A stretch of 64,000 bases of DNA from Cycloclasticus sp. 46_120_T64 (GTDB lineage: Bacteria; Pseudomonadota; Gammaproteobacteria; Methylococcales; Cycloclasticaceae). Position numbers and translations under genes: made by a program. The notes under the pieces were generated by a model. It ran no database searches, was not told where the DNA came from, and was given only the letters and a program-made list of their open reading frames with translations. Positions 47,663 to 56,653 of the stretch are shown here, in pieces. Each line of letters opens with the position of its first letter. Positions within the stretch are counted from its first letter, which is position 1. The stretch covers positions 62,001 through 126,000 of the forward strand of contig MAAM01000009.1 of assembly GCA_002162695.1 (NCBI GenBank), in the 5' to 3' direction.

Positions 47663-48874
47663 ATGCCAACTTTTTACTGTAAAGCGGTTCATTCAGATGG
47701 TGGGTTGATTGATGAGGTGCGGGAAGCGCCTAGCATGGAAACCATCGTGAGTGACTTGCAGGATCAAGGCTATGTGCCTATTCGTGTCGTGCCTGCGAAT
47801 ACGATGGCGGTACGGCTTTTTTCGAGTGACAAACAACATTTAAAGAATAAGCAGGTACTACTGTTTACCCAACAGCTTGCTACATTGCTGCAAGCTGGCT
47901 TGCCACTGGATCAGGCACTTAATATGTTGCTTGAACTAACAGAGTCGGTACCTGAAATTAACCGTGTTGTTGAACAGGTATTCAAACAAATAAAACAAGG
48001 TGTGGCGCTGTCGAATGCATTACAGCAGCAGGATTGTGGTTTTTCGCGTTTTTATATTGGAATTATTAAAGCGGGTGAGGCAAGTGGTGATATTGCGGGG
48101 TCTTTACTGCATTTGTCCGAATACTTGGAGCGTATCGATTCTTTACGTAGTACGGTTGTGTCGGCACTGGTGTATCCGGCCATTTTATTGTTTACCTCGG
48201 TTGCATCAATTGTGTTGTTAATGACCTTGGTATTGCCACAGTTTGCCGAGCTGTTTGCGGACAGTGGTAAGGAACTTCCGCTGCCAACAGCGGTTGTTAT
48301 GGGTATTTCGAATTTTTTACAGTCGTACTGGTGGGCATTGCTTGTTGTTATGATGGCTTGTGCGGCTGTGGTACGTCATATTATGAGCGTTCCCGAGTTA
48401 CGCTACCGGTGGGACCGGCGTTGTTTAGCCTTTCCGTTGGTTGGAGACCTCATTAAAAAAGTTGAAGTGACACGGTTTAGTTATACACTAGCGAGCTTAC
48501 TTGGCAATGGTTTGCCGCTACTTGAAGCGTTATCTATTGTTAAAAATACGCTGACTAACCGAGTCATGGTTGAGTTAATTGAGCAGGCTAGGGAAAACCT
48601 TAAACAAGGTAAGACAGTGTCATCGGCACTTGATAGTGATGATCAGTTTCCTAAAATGGCGGTACGAATGATCCGTTTAGGGGAGGAAACAGGCAGCTTG
48701 AAAACGGTGCTCGATAAATTGTCGAGCAGTTACGATCAAGAGGTGAAAGTTAGTTTGCAGCGCCTACTTTCTTTATTCGAACCGATTCTTATTTTGGTGT
48801 TGGGTATTGTTATATCAGGGATTATTTTTTCTGTTTTACTGGCGCTTGTCAGTATCAATGATTTTGCTTTTTAG
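47663..48874 (+). CDS. gspF: Type II secretion inner-membrane protein GspF
   Basis: 403 residues, with two repeated cytoplasmic domains and three membrane segments (about 170-190, 220-240, 375-395). The motifs LFTQQLATLLQAGLPLDQAL and FSYTLASLLGNGLPLLEAL are the paired GspF signatures. It is the platform protein that couples GspE to the growing pseudopilus. It lies ten bases after gspE. Confidence 0.95.
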   Translation: MPTFYCKAVHSDGGLIDEVREAPSMETIVSDLQDQGYVPIRVVPANTMAVRLFSSDKQHLKNKQVLLFTQQLATLLQAGLPLDQALNMLLELTESVPEINRVVEQVFKQIKQGVALSNALQQQDCGFSRFYIGIIKAGEASGDIAGSLLHLSEYLERIDSLRSTVVSALVYPAILLFTSVASIVLLMTLVLPQFAELFADSGKELPLPTAVVMGISNFLQSYWWALLVVMMACAAVVRHIMSVPELRYRWDRRCLAFPLVGDLIKKVEVTRFSYTLASLLGNGLPLLEALSIVKNTLTNRVMVELIEQARENLKQGKTVSSALDSDDQFPKMAVRMIRLGEETGSLKTVLDKLSSSYDQEVKVSLQRLLSLFEPILILVLGIVISGIIFSVLLALVSINDFAF

Positions 48875-48923
48875 TCGTTTAATAAAGCATTATTTTCACA
48901 CATGGGTCGTTATGGGTTGGATT

Positions 48924-49364
48924 ATGAAAAAGAGTAATAAAGTATTGGTTAATACAGGGCAAAAAGGTTTTACATTGATTGAAATATTGGTGGTGTTGGC
49001 AATTATTGGTTTGTTGGCCGGTTTAATTGGTCCGCAGGTTATGAAACAGTTTAGCTCATCAAAACCTAAGGCGGCACGTTTGCAAATAGAAGGTCTGGTG
49101 TCGGCATTAGAACTTTATAGATTGGATATTGGGCGTTACCCAAGTAGCGAACAGGGCTTATCAGCACTGATTCAATCACCCGATGGTGTTAATAATTGGA
49201 ACGGTCCTTATTTGCGTAAAAAAACAATTCCAACCGATCCTTGGAACGCGCCATATCAGTATGTCTATCCGGGGCTAAAATCAGACATTGACGTGTTTTC
49301 ATTAGGCGCTGATGGCCGCCCAAGTGGTACGGATGATAATGCGGATATTAATAGTTGGGAGTAG
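48924..49364 (+). CDS. gspG: Major pseudopilin GspG
   Basis: 146 residues from the ATG at 48924; an in-frame ATG at 48912 is an alternative. The leader MKKSNKVLVNTGQKG ends at the prepilin peptidase site G|FTLIEILVVLAII. RYPSSEQGL, DPWNAPYQYVYPG and FSLGADGRPSGTDDNADI form the C-terminal calcium-binding region of the major pseudopilin. No prepilin peptidase (gspO) is in the operon, so a pilD gene elsewhere must process it. Confidence 0.95.
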   Translation: MKKSNKVLVNTGQKGFTLIEILVVLAIIGLLAGLIGPQVMKQFSSSKPKAARLQIEGLVSALELYRLDIGRYPSSEQGLSALIQSPDGVNNWNGPYLRKKTIPTDPWNAPYQYVYPGLKSDIDVFSLGADGRPSGTDDNADINSWE

Positions 49365-49417
49365 TAGTGTGTTGAATTGGCTAACCGCGTAGAAAAATGT
49401 TGAACGTGGTTATATCA

Positions 49418-49858
49418 ATGGATAAAAAGAATGGCTTTACGTTGTTGGAAGTATTGCTGGTGTTGGCAATATCTTCAGTATTATTGGTGTTTGTCGCTCC
49501 CGATCTATATCGGACGATGAGTGGGATGTCACTGCCTAAGGCGACACAGGAGCTGGCAACCGCATTGCGCCATAGCCAAAGTCAGGCAATTAATGCGTCA
49601 CAACCTGTTTCATTAGTACTGGATGTAGAAAAGCGCAGTTATCAATTAAGCGGAAGTGAGAAGGTTTATCAATTACCGAGTGACTTAGATTTAACGCTTT
49701 TAACCGGGATGGGTCTCGTACAGGGAGCCAGTTCAGGAGCTATATATTTCTATTCAGACGGCTCCTCAAGTGGCGGGCGTATTAGCTTGCAGCAAGGAGA
49801 TCGCCAGCAACAAATCCATATAAATTGGCTGACAGGTGAGGTGGAAATTGGTGATTAA
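49418..49858 (+). CDS. gspH: Minor pseudopilin GspH
   Basis: 146 residues from the ATG at 49418; an ATG at 49397 would add seven residues. The very short leader MDKKNG precedes FTLLEVLLVLAI, followed by a beta-rich GspH domain. The sequence is otherwise poorly conserved, so the name rests on the prepilin motif, length and position between gspG and gspI. Confidence 0.9.
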   Translation: MDKKNGFTLLEVLLVLAISSVLLVFVAPDLYRTMSGMSLPKATQELATALRHSQSQAINASQPVSLVLDVEKRSYQLSGSEKVYQLPSDLDLTLLTGMGLVQGASSGAIYFYSDGSSSGGRISLQQGDRQQQIHINWLTGEVEIGD

Positions 49859-50273
49859 ATTTAGTCGTCGTCAATTACTCGGGTTTACCTTATTAGAAGT
49901 TTTGGTGGCCTTTGTCATTGCTGCTCTCGCTTTAACCCTGTTAATCCGTGCTTTTTCAGGTGGTTTACGTTTAGCTGCAACAGCTGAAGACTATGGCAAA
50001 GCAAGTGTATTAGCTCAGTCGCTGATAGCGCAAGTTGGTGTGGAATATGGTGTGAAAAACACACCGATACATGGCATGTTCGCCAATCGGTTTGATTGGG
50101 TGGTGAATATTGAACCCTACTCGATTGATATTGAACTGCCTGAAGACGAGGCAGTTGTGATGGTATTTAAATGCATGGTTAGTATTGTATGGGTTGAGGG
50201 GGTGAAAAAACGTCAATATGAATTGTCTAGTTTACGTTTGATGCCAAAGGAGAGTAACCATGCAGCTTGGTAA
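49851..50273 (+). CDS. gspI: Minor pseudopilin GspI
   Basis: 140 residues from the GTG at 49851, with GAGGTGG upstream; it overlaps gspH by eight bases. The prepilin site is G|FTLLEVLVAFVIAALAL. The C-terminal WVEGVKKRQYELSSLRL is typical of GspI. GspI nucleates the pseudopilus tip with GspJ and GspK. Confidence 0.92.
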   Translation: MIKFSRRQLLGFTLLEVLVAFVIAALALTLLIRAFSGGLRLAATAEDYGKASVLAQSLIAQVGVEYGVKNTPIHGMFANRFDWVVNIEPYSIDIELPEDEAVVMVFKCMVSIVWVEGVKKRQYELSSLRLMPKESNHAAW

Positions 50274-50925
50274 TAGAGTCAATAAGCTAGGCTTTACGCT
50301 CATCGAATTACTGGTTGGGCTAACATTATTTGGTGTTATTTCCATGGCCTTATACAGTGGCCTGAGTATGGCGATAAAAAGTACGGCGTCTGGAAACAAG
50401 CAGTCGCAAGAAGTGCGGCAAGTGATGGCACTGCAAACCTTGTTGAATACTAAGATTTATGCAGCAAAATCAGGTAAACAGTCAAATACCAAGGGAGAGG
50501 TAAGCTTTTATGGCGAGCCTCATGCGATTACATTTATTTCTGATATGCCTCAGTCTATTACACAGGGAGGTGATGGCGTTTATTCGATAAGCATTCAGAC
50601 AGGTAAGCCACAACCGCTGTTGACAATAGACTTGAAAAGGGAGGTTGATCTGGCTGAAGAGGCGTTGGGTGAGGCGGTGAATGAAACAGTTCGGCTGGCT
50701 AATATTAACGGCTTTTCAGTGAGTTATTTTGGGTTGCTGAATGCAGAAAATGAACGGGCTTGGCACCCAAGCTGGTTGAGGCAAAAACGCTTACCGTTGC
50801 TGGTTAAAATTAATATTACAACGGAATCAGGTTCCGTGTGGCCGCCCATTATTATTGCTTTACGAGAGTCAACAAATCAGGCCAACCTTTTTAATGTTAG
50901 TTTATCCGGTGCTGGGCGTGGGTGA
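50260..50925 (+). CDS. gspJ: Minor pseudopilin GspJ
   Basis: 221 residues. AAAGGAGAG lies seven bases before the ATG, and the gene overlaps gspI by 14 bases. The prepilin motif is G|FTLIELLVGLTLFGVI, followed by the larger beta-rich domain of GspJ. It belongs to the tip complex with GspI and GspK. Confidence 0.93.
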   Translation: MQLGNRVNKLGFTLIELLVGLTLFGVISMALYSGLSMAIKSTASGNKQSQEVRQVMALQTLLNTKIYAAKSGKQSNTKGEVSFYGEPHAITFISDMPQSITQGGDGVYSISIQTGKPQPLLTIDLKREVDLAEEALGEAVNETVRLANINGFSVSYFGLLNAENERAWHPSWLRQKRLPLLVKINITTESGSVWPPIIIALRESTNQANLFNVSLSGAGRG

Positions 50926-50926
50926 A

Positions 50927-51850
50927 GTGAACGCTCTTAAAATATCCAAAAACCAAACAGGGGTTGTACTGGTGTTTGTTTTGCTGATGCTGGTTCTTTT
51001 GTCGGTGATGGCGGGGAGCTTTAGCAACAGTATGCGTGGCGGAGCAAGCATCATACATAATAAAAAATCACAGTTACATAAGCAAGAGTTCGTTAATGCA
51101 GGGGTTGCGTATGCTGAATATATGATGACGCAGCCGGTTGGGAACCAACGGTGGCTGGCAACAGGTGTGGCTTATAAAATTAATTTTTCGAGTGAATTGA
51201 TCGAGATTAATATTTACGATGAGGCAGGGAAATTCAATATTAACCAGCTTGATAAGTTAATGCTTTTGGGGGTTTTAAAGTCGGTAGTTGCCGACACCTT
51301 GCAAGCGGGTCGCCTTACCGATAGTATCTTGGACTGGATAGATGCGGATGATGATGTGCGTGAGAACGGGGCAGAGCGAATGGTGGATAGTCATCAACAA
51401 GCTGCAGGCACTTCGAAAGATGAAGAGTACCGGCCTGCGAATCGTCCCTTTCGTCATTTGGCTGAATTAATGCTCGTTAAAGGGATGACCGATGCCATTT
51501 ATAAGAATTTGCGCCCGTTATTAACGGTTCAAGCCATAAAAAAACTTGATTTGGGTGTTGCAACAAAACAGGTGTTAACTCTATTATCAGAGGTATTTGG
51601 TGTTGGTGAATCGTGGGTTCAGCAAATTATATCGGGGCGCTTGGCTGTGGAAGATCAAGGCTTTATACCGTACGAAATGCGCGAATATGCTACTATCAAA
51701 ACCTCGCAAAGAGGTCGCTGGGTTGATGTGTCTATTACATTGAGCCGAGCAGGTAACAAGCGATCAGTGACAAATGTGTTAATGCGTAGGAACGCTGGGG
51801 GTGCTTTTCCTTTGTTTGTCGAGATTGATCGGCGTTTAGTTAGTGGATAA
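50927..51850 (+). CDS. gspK: Minor pseudopilin GspK
   Basis: 307 residues from the GTG at 50927, one base after the gspJ stop; in-frame codons farther upstream overlap gspJ. The leader ends KNQTG before VVLVFVLLMLVLL and, as usual for GspK, the Glu at +5 is missing. The large insertion domain has LDWIDADDDVRENGAE and YRPANRPFRHLAELMLVKGM, both typical. It caps the pseudopilus. Confidence 0.94.
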   Translation: MNALKISKNQTGVVLVFVLLMLVLLSVMAGSFSNSMRGGASIIHNKKSQLHKQEFVNAGVAYAEYMMTQPVGNQRWLATGVAYKINFSSELIEINIYDEAGKFNINQLDKLMLLGVLKSVVADTLQAGRLTDSILDWIDADDDVRENGAERMVDSHQQAAGTSKDEEYRPANRPFRHLAELMLVKGMTDAIYKNLRPLLTVQAIKKLDLGVATKQVLTLLSEVFGVGESWVQQIISGRLAVEDQGFIPYEMREYATIKTSQRGRWVDVSITLSRAGNKRSVTNVLMRRNAGGAFPLFVEIDRRLVSG

Positions 51851-51877
51851 ATAAACAAATAAAAACAAGGAAGGTTA

Positions 51878-52960
51878 ATGCAAGGGCTTATTAGTCAACC
51901 GATAAAACAATTTTTTGCTTGGTGGGGTAAAGAGTTGTTTGCGCTGCTTCCAGAGGTTTGGCGAGGTAAGCTTCAGGTTGCCGATAATATTCTTTTGTTA
52001 CGGCATTGTCCTGATGGAATAAGGGTTATTTGGATTAATGACTCACAGCGAATGGACTTCGGTGTTTTTGCGGTAAATGATGCGGGGCGTACTGCTTGGC
52101 AAGAGCGGGTTGCAAAATATAGCCGGGTATCTAAGGCAAGTCGTATTTTAGTGCTCTCTCCGGCGCAGTGTTTTAACCGGCGTATTATGTTACCTAAGCA
52201 GGCAGCAGCAAACCTACATCAGGTGATGGGTTTCGAAATGGATCGTTACACGCCCATTACGGCGAAACACGCCTACTTCGATATAGTCAGTACGAATGCG
52301 CCTGTACAAGACGGTCAATTCGAAGCCTTTTTTGTTGTAACGCCAAAGACATTACTGGAGCCGATGCTTGAGCAGTGTGGTTTTTTTGATTTGTCACCCA
52401 ACACGGTCAGTCACTCAGCAACACTAGCATTGCCGCTGGATGCTGCAAATATTAATGTGTTACCTGACGATATGCGGCCGGCGGTCAATAAAAAGGAACG
52501 TGTATTGACGACGGCTTTAGTGGTGGTCTTATTGCTTGGAGTGTCCGTTGCTTTAACCTACCCAACATGGGCGATAAAACATGAAGTGACTGATCTGCAA
52601 GCTAGAATTGCTGCGATTAAGGAAGATGTGAAATTAGTTGGCAAGATGCGAACAAGCATTGAAAGCACTGAGGCACAAATTAAAAGTTTACTGGATAAAA
52701 AAACAAGCCGACCTTATGCGGTTGATATTTTGTTAGAACTGACAAAGCGCTTACCCGCAGATAGTTGGTTAACCAACCTACGTTTAACCGGTAGTCATCT
52801 GCAAATACAAGGCTACTCAGAGAATGCAACGGGGTTAATACAATTATTAGAGGATTCGCCGCTATTCTCAAATACTCGATTTACCTCTCCTCTTGCCAGT
52901 AATAAAGCACCCCAGCAGGCTTTTAAGATAGGCATCGACTTAGTTAGGGTGATGCCATGA
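51878..52960 (+). CDS. gspL: Type II secretion protein GspL
   Basis: 360 residues. The cytoplasmic actin-like (PilM-like) domain covers about 1-205 (MLPKQAAANLHQVMGFEMDRYTPI). A membrane helix lies at about 212-230, then a coiled segment and a periplasmic PilN/ferredoxin-like domain (LLELTKRLPADSWLTNLRL). It recruits GspE and pairs with GspM. Its stop overlaps the gspM start by four bases. Confidence 0.92.
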   Translation: MQGLISQPIKQFFAWWGKELFALLPEVWRGKLQVADNILLLRHCPDGIRVIWINDSQRMDFGVFAVNDAGRTAWQERVAKYSRVSKASRILVLSPAQCFNRRIMLPKQAAANLHQVMGFEMDRYTPITAKHAYFDIVSTNAPVQDGQFEAFFVVTPKTLLEPMLEQCGFFDLSPNTVSHSATLALPLDAANINVLPDDMRPAVNKKERVLTTALVVVLLLGVSVALTYPTWAIKHEVTDLQARIAAIKEDVKLVGKMRTSIESTEAQIKSLLDKKTSRPYAVDILLELTKRLPADSWLTNLRLTGSHLQIQGYSENATGLIQLLEDSPLFSNTRFTSPLASNKAPQQAFKIGIDLVRVMP

Positions 52961-53544
52961 TGATGGTTGATAATTTAACGAATAAGCAGCAACGCTATTT
53001 AGCAATTGAGTTGCTTATTCTGCTGGTATTACTGGTGTTATGGTTGTTTGTTTCACCCTTATGGAACATGCATGTATCGCACGCCGAGCAAGCTTTGGAT
53101 TTACGGTTTCAACTAGCCAAGTATGAGCAAGCGATTAACAGTAAAACGCTCATTGCTAGCAATAAAGCCTCTCTACAGGAATCACTTAAAGACGCAACGT
53201 TGATTCATGAAAATATCGCTCATGGGGTTGTCGCGGCGAAGGTACAAAATACCATTCGTGAAATGGTTGAGAAATCACAGGGCAGTCTGCTGAGCACCCA
53301 GGTGTTACCGGAAAAGAAAGAACAACAGTTTACCCGGCTTGCGATTAATGTACGGCTAACAGGCGACGACTTGGTATTACATCAATTGCTTTTTGAGCTT
53401 GAAATGGCGCGCCCAATATTGACGATTGAAAAGCTAACGGTCTCTTCAAGACGGCGCTCTCGTCGGCAGAATACTCATGTGAACGGTGTACATAATATAA
53501 CCTTGGAAATAGCCAGTTATGTCATACGGGGTGCGACAGAATGA
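52957..53544 (+). CDS. gspM: Type II secretion protein GspM
   Basis: 195 residues. A short cytoplasmic tail is followed by a strongly hydrophobic helix (about 17-36), a coiled coil and a small ferredoxin-like periplasmic domain (TRLAINVRLTGDDLVLHQLLF). The sequence is weakly conserved in the family, but length, topology and position after gspL support it. It overlaps gspL and the next gene by four bases each. Confidence 0.88.
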   Translation: MMMVDNLTNKQQRYLAIELLILLVLLVLWLFVSPLWNMHVSHAEQALDLRFQLAKYEQAINSKTLIASNKASLQESLKDATLIHENIAHGVVAAKVQNTIREMVEKSQGSLLSTQVLPEKKEQQFTRLAINVRLTGDDLVLHQLLFELEMARPILTIEKLTVSSRRRSRRQNTHVNGVHNITLEIASYVIRGATE

Positions 53545-54122
53545 TATTCAACACACATTTAATTCGACAACTTACATTAAACCTATGTGGTGTTTTTTTG
53601 CTCATTCTTATTATTGAATGGCTCATTATAAATGTAGGCAGTTCCGAGCCATCCCTCTTATCGCCGCTGCCTAATTTTTCGCAAGAAACCGAACAGTTAT
53701 TATTAGAATTCCCAGCGTTGCAAGTAGAGGACTACGCCGCTTTAGCGGAAGCTCCGCTGTTTGTTGAAGGTAGAATCCCCATCGTAAGTGACGGTAATAA
53801 TGTCGCCGAGGGTATTGAAAAGCAGTCGAGTCATGCTTCGTTACAAATGCGCTTAATGGGTGTAACCCTTTCGGTAGAGGGTTCTTTAGCGTTGGTCGTA
53901 GATTCTAACGGTACGTATTATCGTCTATTCGTAGACGATGAGGCGTTAGGTTGGACGTTGACATCGGTTGAACAAAAGAAAGCTACGTTTAATAGAGGTG
54001 GAAAAGTCATTACTCTGACTTTGGAAAAGCACAAAGTTGGAAAGCTCAAAAAATCCTACCGTTCACGACAGCTACGTAGTGCAAAGCCACTGTCTCCAGC
54101 AATATTAAAAAATAACAATTGA
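53541..54122 (+). CDS. gspN: GspC-like clamp protein of Xps type (GspN)
   Basis: 193 residues. A single membrane helix (about 11-30) is followed by a periplasmic homology-region domain: APLFVEGRIPI, then LQMRLMGVTLSVEGSLALVVDSNG, ending in a basic tail. This is the layout of the inner-membrane protein that links the platform to the secretin. There is no PDZ domain and no separate gspC. In the Xanthomonas xps cluster the gene at this place is XpsN, which takes the GspC role. The call rests on gene order and topology. Confidence 0.8.
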   Translation: MIFNTHLIRQLTLNLCGVFLLILIIEWLIINVGSSEPSLLSPLPNFSQETEQLLLEFPALQVEDYAALAEAPLFVEGRIPIVSDGNNVAEGIEKQSSHASLQMRLMGVTLSVEGSLALVVDSNGTYYRLFVDDEALGWTLTSVEQKKATFNRGGKVITLTLEKHKVGKLKKSYRSRQLRSAKPLSPAILKNNN

Positions 54123-54138
54123 ATCAGGGAAGTATGAC

Positions 54139-56301
54139 ATGAGAAAAGCCGTATCTACGCTTAATAAAACTATACTGCTTGGAAGTGTACTTTTACTTCA
54201 GGGTTGTGAAACATTAGGCCCTAACTTATCGGAAAAGCGGATGATTACCGGCTCGTTTCCGACAGAAACGGCTTCAACGGTACAAAAAGAAGATCGGGCT
54301 TTAACACGGATAGCTCCAGAAAAAAACGTACCCAGACAAAAGGCTGAGATTTACCCTGCAGATAGTCAATTCATCGTCCCTAGTAAACCTATTAAGAGAG
54401 GCTTGAATTCAGCGACTAGTGGCAGCTATACGCTTAATTTTAGTAGTGTTGATATCTCCGAAGTTGTGAAAGTGATTCTGGGGGATACGCTAAAGAAAAA
54501 CTTTACTATTAGCGCCAGTGTGGGTGGCAATGTTTCCATGCAGACGAGTCAACCGCTAACAACTCAAGAGCTACTGCCGACATTGCAAATGTTATTAGCA
54601 ATGAATAACGCGATTTTGATAGAAGAAGCCGGTTTATATCGAGTGGAGCCTGTTAATACAGCATTGGTCGCCGGAAATGTTCCATTAACCTTGGGAGGCG
54701 ATACGCTAAACGGCCATCAAATAAACGTCATTCCTCTGCAGTATATGGGCGCTCAGGATATGAAGAAGATCCTAGAGCCCGTACTGCCTAAGAACGCAGT
54801 CGTTCAAATAGATATTAATAGGAATCTCTTATTGGTAGCGGGTAATCCAACAGACCTGTTCAATACGAAAGAGTTAATTAGCTTATTTGACGTGGATGTT
54901 TTGCAAGGTAAGTCAGTTGGTTTGTTTCCGTTAACGTATGTGGAGGCAGAGACCGTACAAAAAGAATTGATGGGGCTTTTTGCCGCCGAGGACAATAATG
55001 CTCTGGCGGGCATGTTGCAAATGCTGCCGATAGAGCGAATGAATGCATTAATGGTGATTACATCCCAAGTAAAGTATTTGCAGCGTATTAAGCAGTGGCT
55101 TGCTCGTTTAGATCGCGCAGGGCCACGAGGGCAGGCGGGGCATATCCATGTTTACTCGGTACAAAATGTAGATGCAGTTGATTTAGCGGGAATTTTAGAG
55201 CAAATTTACCTACCTCAGGAAGGGGCTAGCCGTAAAAGAAAAACATCGGCGATAGCTCCTGGCTTAGAACCGGTAAAACTTAGTAGTAAGGCAACAGTAG
55301 CCACTAAATTAGCACGCACTAAAATGGGTGCATCGGTTTCAGGAAAAGTCGTTAGCAGCTCAACCACGGGGGCTGTTCGAATTATTGCCGATGAAATGAA
55401 TAATTCACTGGTGATTGTAGCGAGTGCACAAGACTATGAGCCGATTAAAAAAGTCATTAAACAATTAGATGTTGTGCCGTTGCAGGTTTTGGTAGACGCA
55501 ACAATAATTGAAGTGAGTTTAACGGATGAATTACATTACGGATTACAGTGGTATTTTAATAATAAATCAGGCAGTTATCGAGGATCAGCGAGAGGCGGGG
55601 ATTCTAATTTCAATGCGGCAGGTTTGGGTGGCTTTTCGTATTCAATCGTTAATAGTGCCGATATTGTGCGAGCAGAATTAAATGCTTTAGCAAACGACTC
55701 AAAAATTAATGTCGTTTCTTCTCCGTCACTGATGGTGCTGAATAATCATGAGGCGATCATTAAAGTAGGTGACCAAGTGCCCATTAGGACATCGGAATCG
55801 GCCAATACCAGTGGTGTCGTAGGTGATACCGCTATCATTACCAGTACGATTGATATGCGAGATTCAGGCGTGACCTTAAAGGTTAAACCTAGAGTAAATG
55901 CAGGGGGCTTAGTCATCATGGACGTAGAGCAGAATGTAGATGGCGTTTCACGCACTGAAAGCTCAGAGATAGACTCACCCACCATTCAACAGCGACAAAT
56001 ACAAACTTCCGTTGCGGTAAAAAATGGAGAAACAATTATTTTGGGTGGACTGATTACGGAACAGCGAGAGCTAGGACGAAGCGGTATACCTGTTTTAAGC
56101 CGGTTGCCACTAATAGGTGGTTTATTTGGCAAAACAGATAAGGTGCTAGACCGCACTGAACTCGTTGTATTGTTAACCCCTAGAGTCGTGAAGAACGAGT
56201 ATGATGCTCGGCTTGTCACGCGTGAATTTAAGCATAAGTTGACAGGTATATACACTGATCTAAAAAATGAAGAGAGCTTAAACTCTCGTGTAGAAGACTG
56301 A
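54139..56301 (+). CDS. gspD: Type II secretion secretin GspD, lipoprotein form
   Basis: 720 residues. The lipobox LLLQGC puts the lipidated Cys at about 23, as in XpsD. The N0 domain (YTLNFSSVDISEVVKVILGD) is followed by N1-N3 repeats and the secretin core with VPIRTSESA, RDSGVTLKVKPRV and the ending GRSGIPVLSRLPLIGGLFG. The N3 domain holds a Ser/Thr/Lys-rich insertion (about 370-410). It forms the outer-membrane channel. Being a lipoprotein, it could reach the outer membrane without a separate pilotin, as inferred for Xps. Confidence 0.95.
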   Translation: MRKAVSTLNKTILLGSVLLLQGCETLGPNLSEKRMITGSFPTETASTVQKEDRALTRIAPEKNVPRQKAEIYPADSQFIVPSKPIKRGLNSATSGSYTLNFSSVDISEVVKVILGDTLKKNFTISASVGGNVSMQTSQPLTTQELLPTLQMLLAMNNAILIEEAGLYRVEPVNTALVAGNVPLTLGGDTLNGHQINVIPLQYMGAQDMKKILEPVLPKNAVVQIDINRNLLLVAGNPTDLFNTKELISLFDVDVLQGKSVGLFPLTYVEAETVQKELMGLFAAEDNNALAGMLQMLPIERMNALMVITSQVKYLQRIKQWLARLDRAGPRGQAGHIHVYSVQNVDAVDLAGILEQIYLPQEGASRKRKTSAIAPGLEPVKLSSKATVATKLARTKMGASVSGKVVSSSTTGAVRIIADEMNNSLVIVASAQDYEPIKKVIKQLDVVPLQVLVDATIIEVSLTDELHYGLQWYFNNKSGSYRGSARGGDSNFNAAGLGGFSYSIVNSADIVRAELNALANDSKINVVSSPSLMVLNNHEAIIKVGDQVPIRTSESANTSGVVGDTAIITSTIDMRDSGVTLKVKPRVNAGGLVIMDVEQNVDGVSRTESSEIDSPTIQQRQIQTSVAVKNGETIILGGLITEQRELGRSGIPVLSRLPLIGGLFGKTDKVLDRTELVVLLTPRVVKNEYDARLVTREFKHKLTGIYTDLKNEESLNSRVED

Positions 56302-56653
56302 ATACCGCCAAATATGTCGTTAACGCCTTGTTGCTGCCGGTGAACGGCGGTTATTTGTATACCCTTAGGGAGGGTATTGAATATGAAAAAAACATATCGA
56401 TGTTTTTATCGTTGAAGCTATAAAAGTTATTAGTTGAGGACTTCATTCGGTGATTGAAAGCTAGGGGCGTCCTAGAGTTATCGGTGGAGCAGAACGCTTT
56501 TCTAAAAGCTATTGAGGGTAGATACTCTTGATGTGATTTGAGGGTAATGACAATAAAACACCTCATGCCGCAAAAGCATGACCCTCTTCACAGTAAAATT
56601 CACCTTTATTTTTTATACTGCATCCTCACTGGTAACTATTTAAAGGAATTAAC
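56302..56653 (+). promoter_or_regulatory. Intergenic region with tandem hairpins and a 10-codon ORF
   Basis: A 7-bp stem at 56359-56377 holds TAGGG in its loop. An 8-bp AT-rich stem at 56388-56407 (loop ATCG) follows and could act as a weak terminator for gspD. Between them an ATG at 56383 opens a ten-codon frame (MKKTYRCFYR) whose ribosome-binding site lies in the first hairpin. The rest is AT-rich leader before the protease gene, whose ATG has AAAGGAA upstream. No clear -35/-10 pair was found. Confidence 0.4.
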
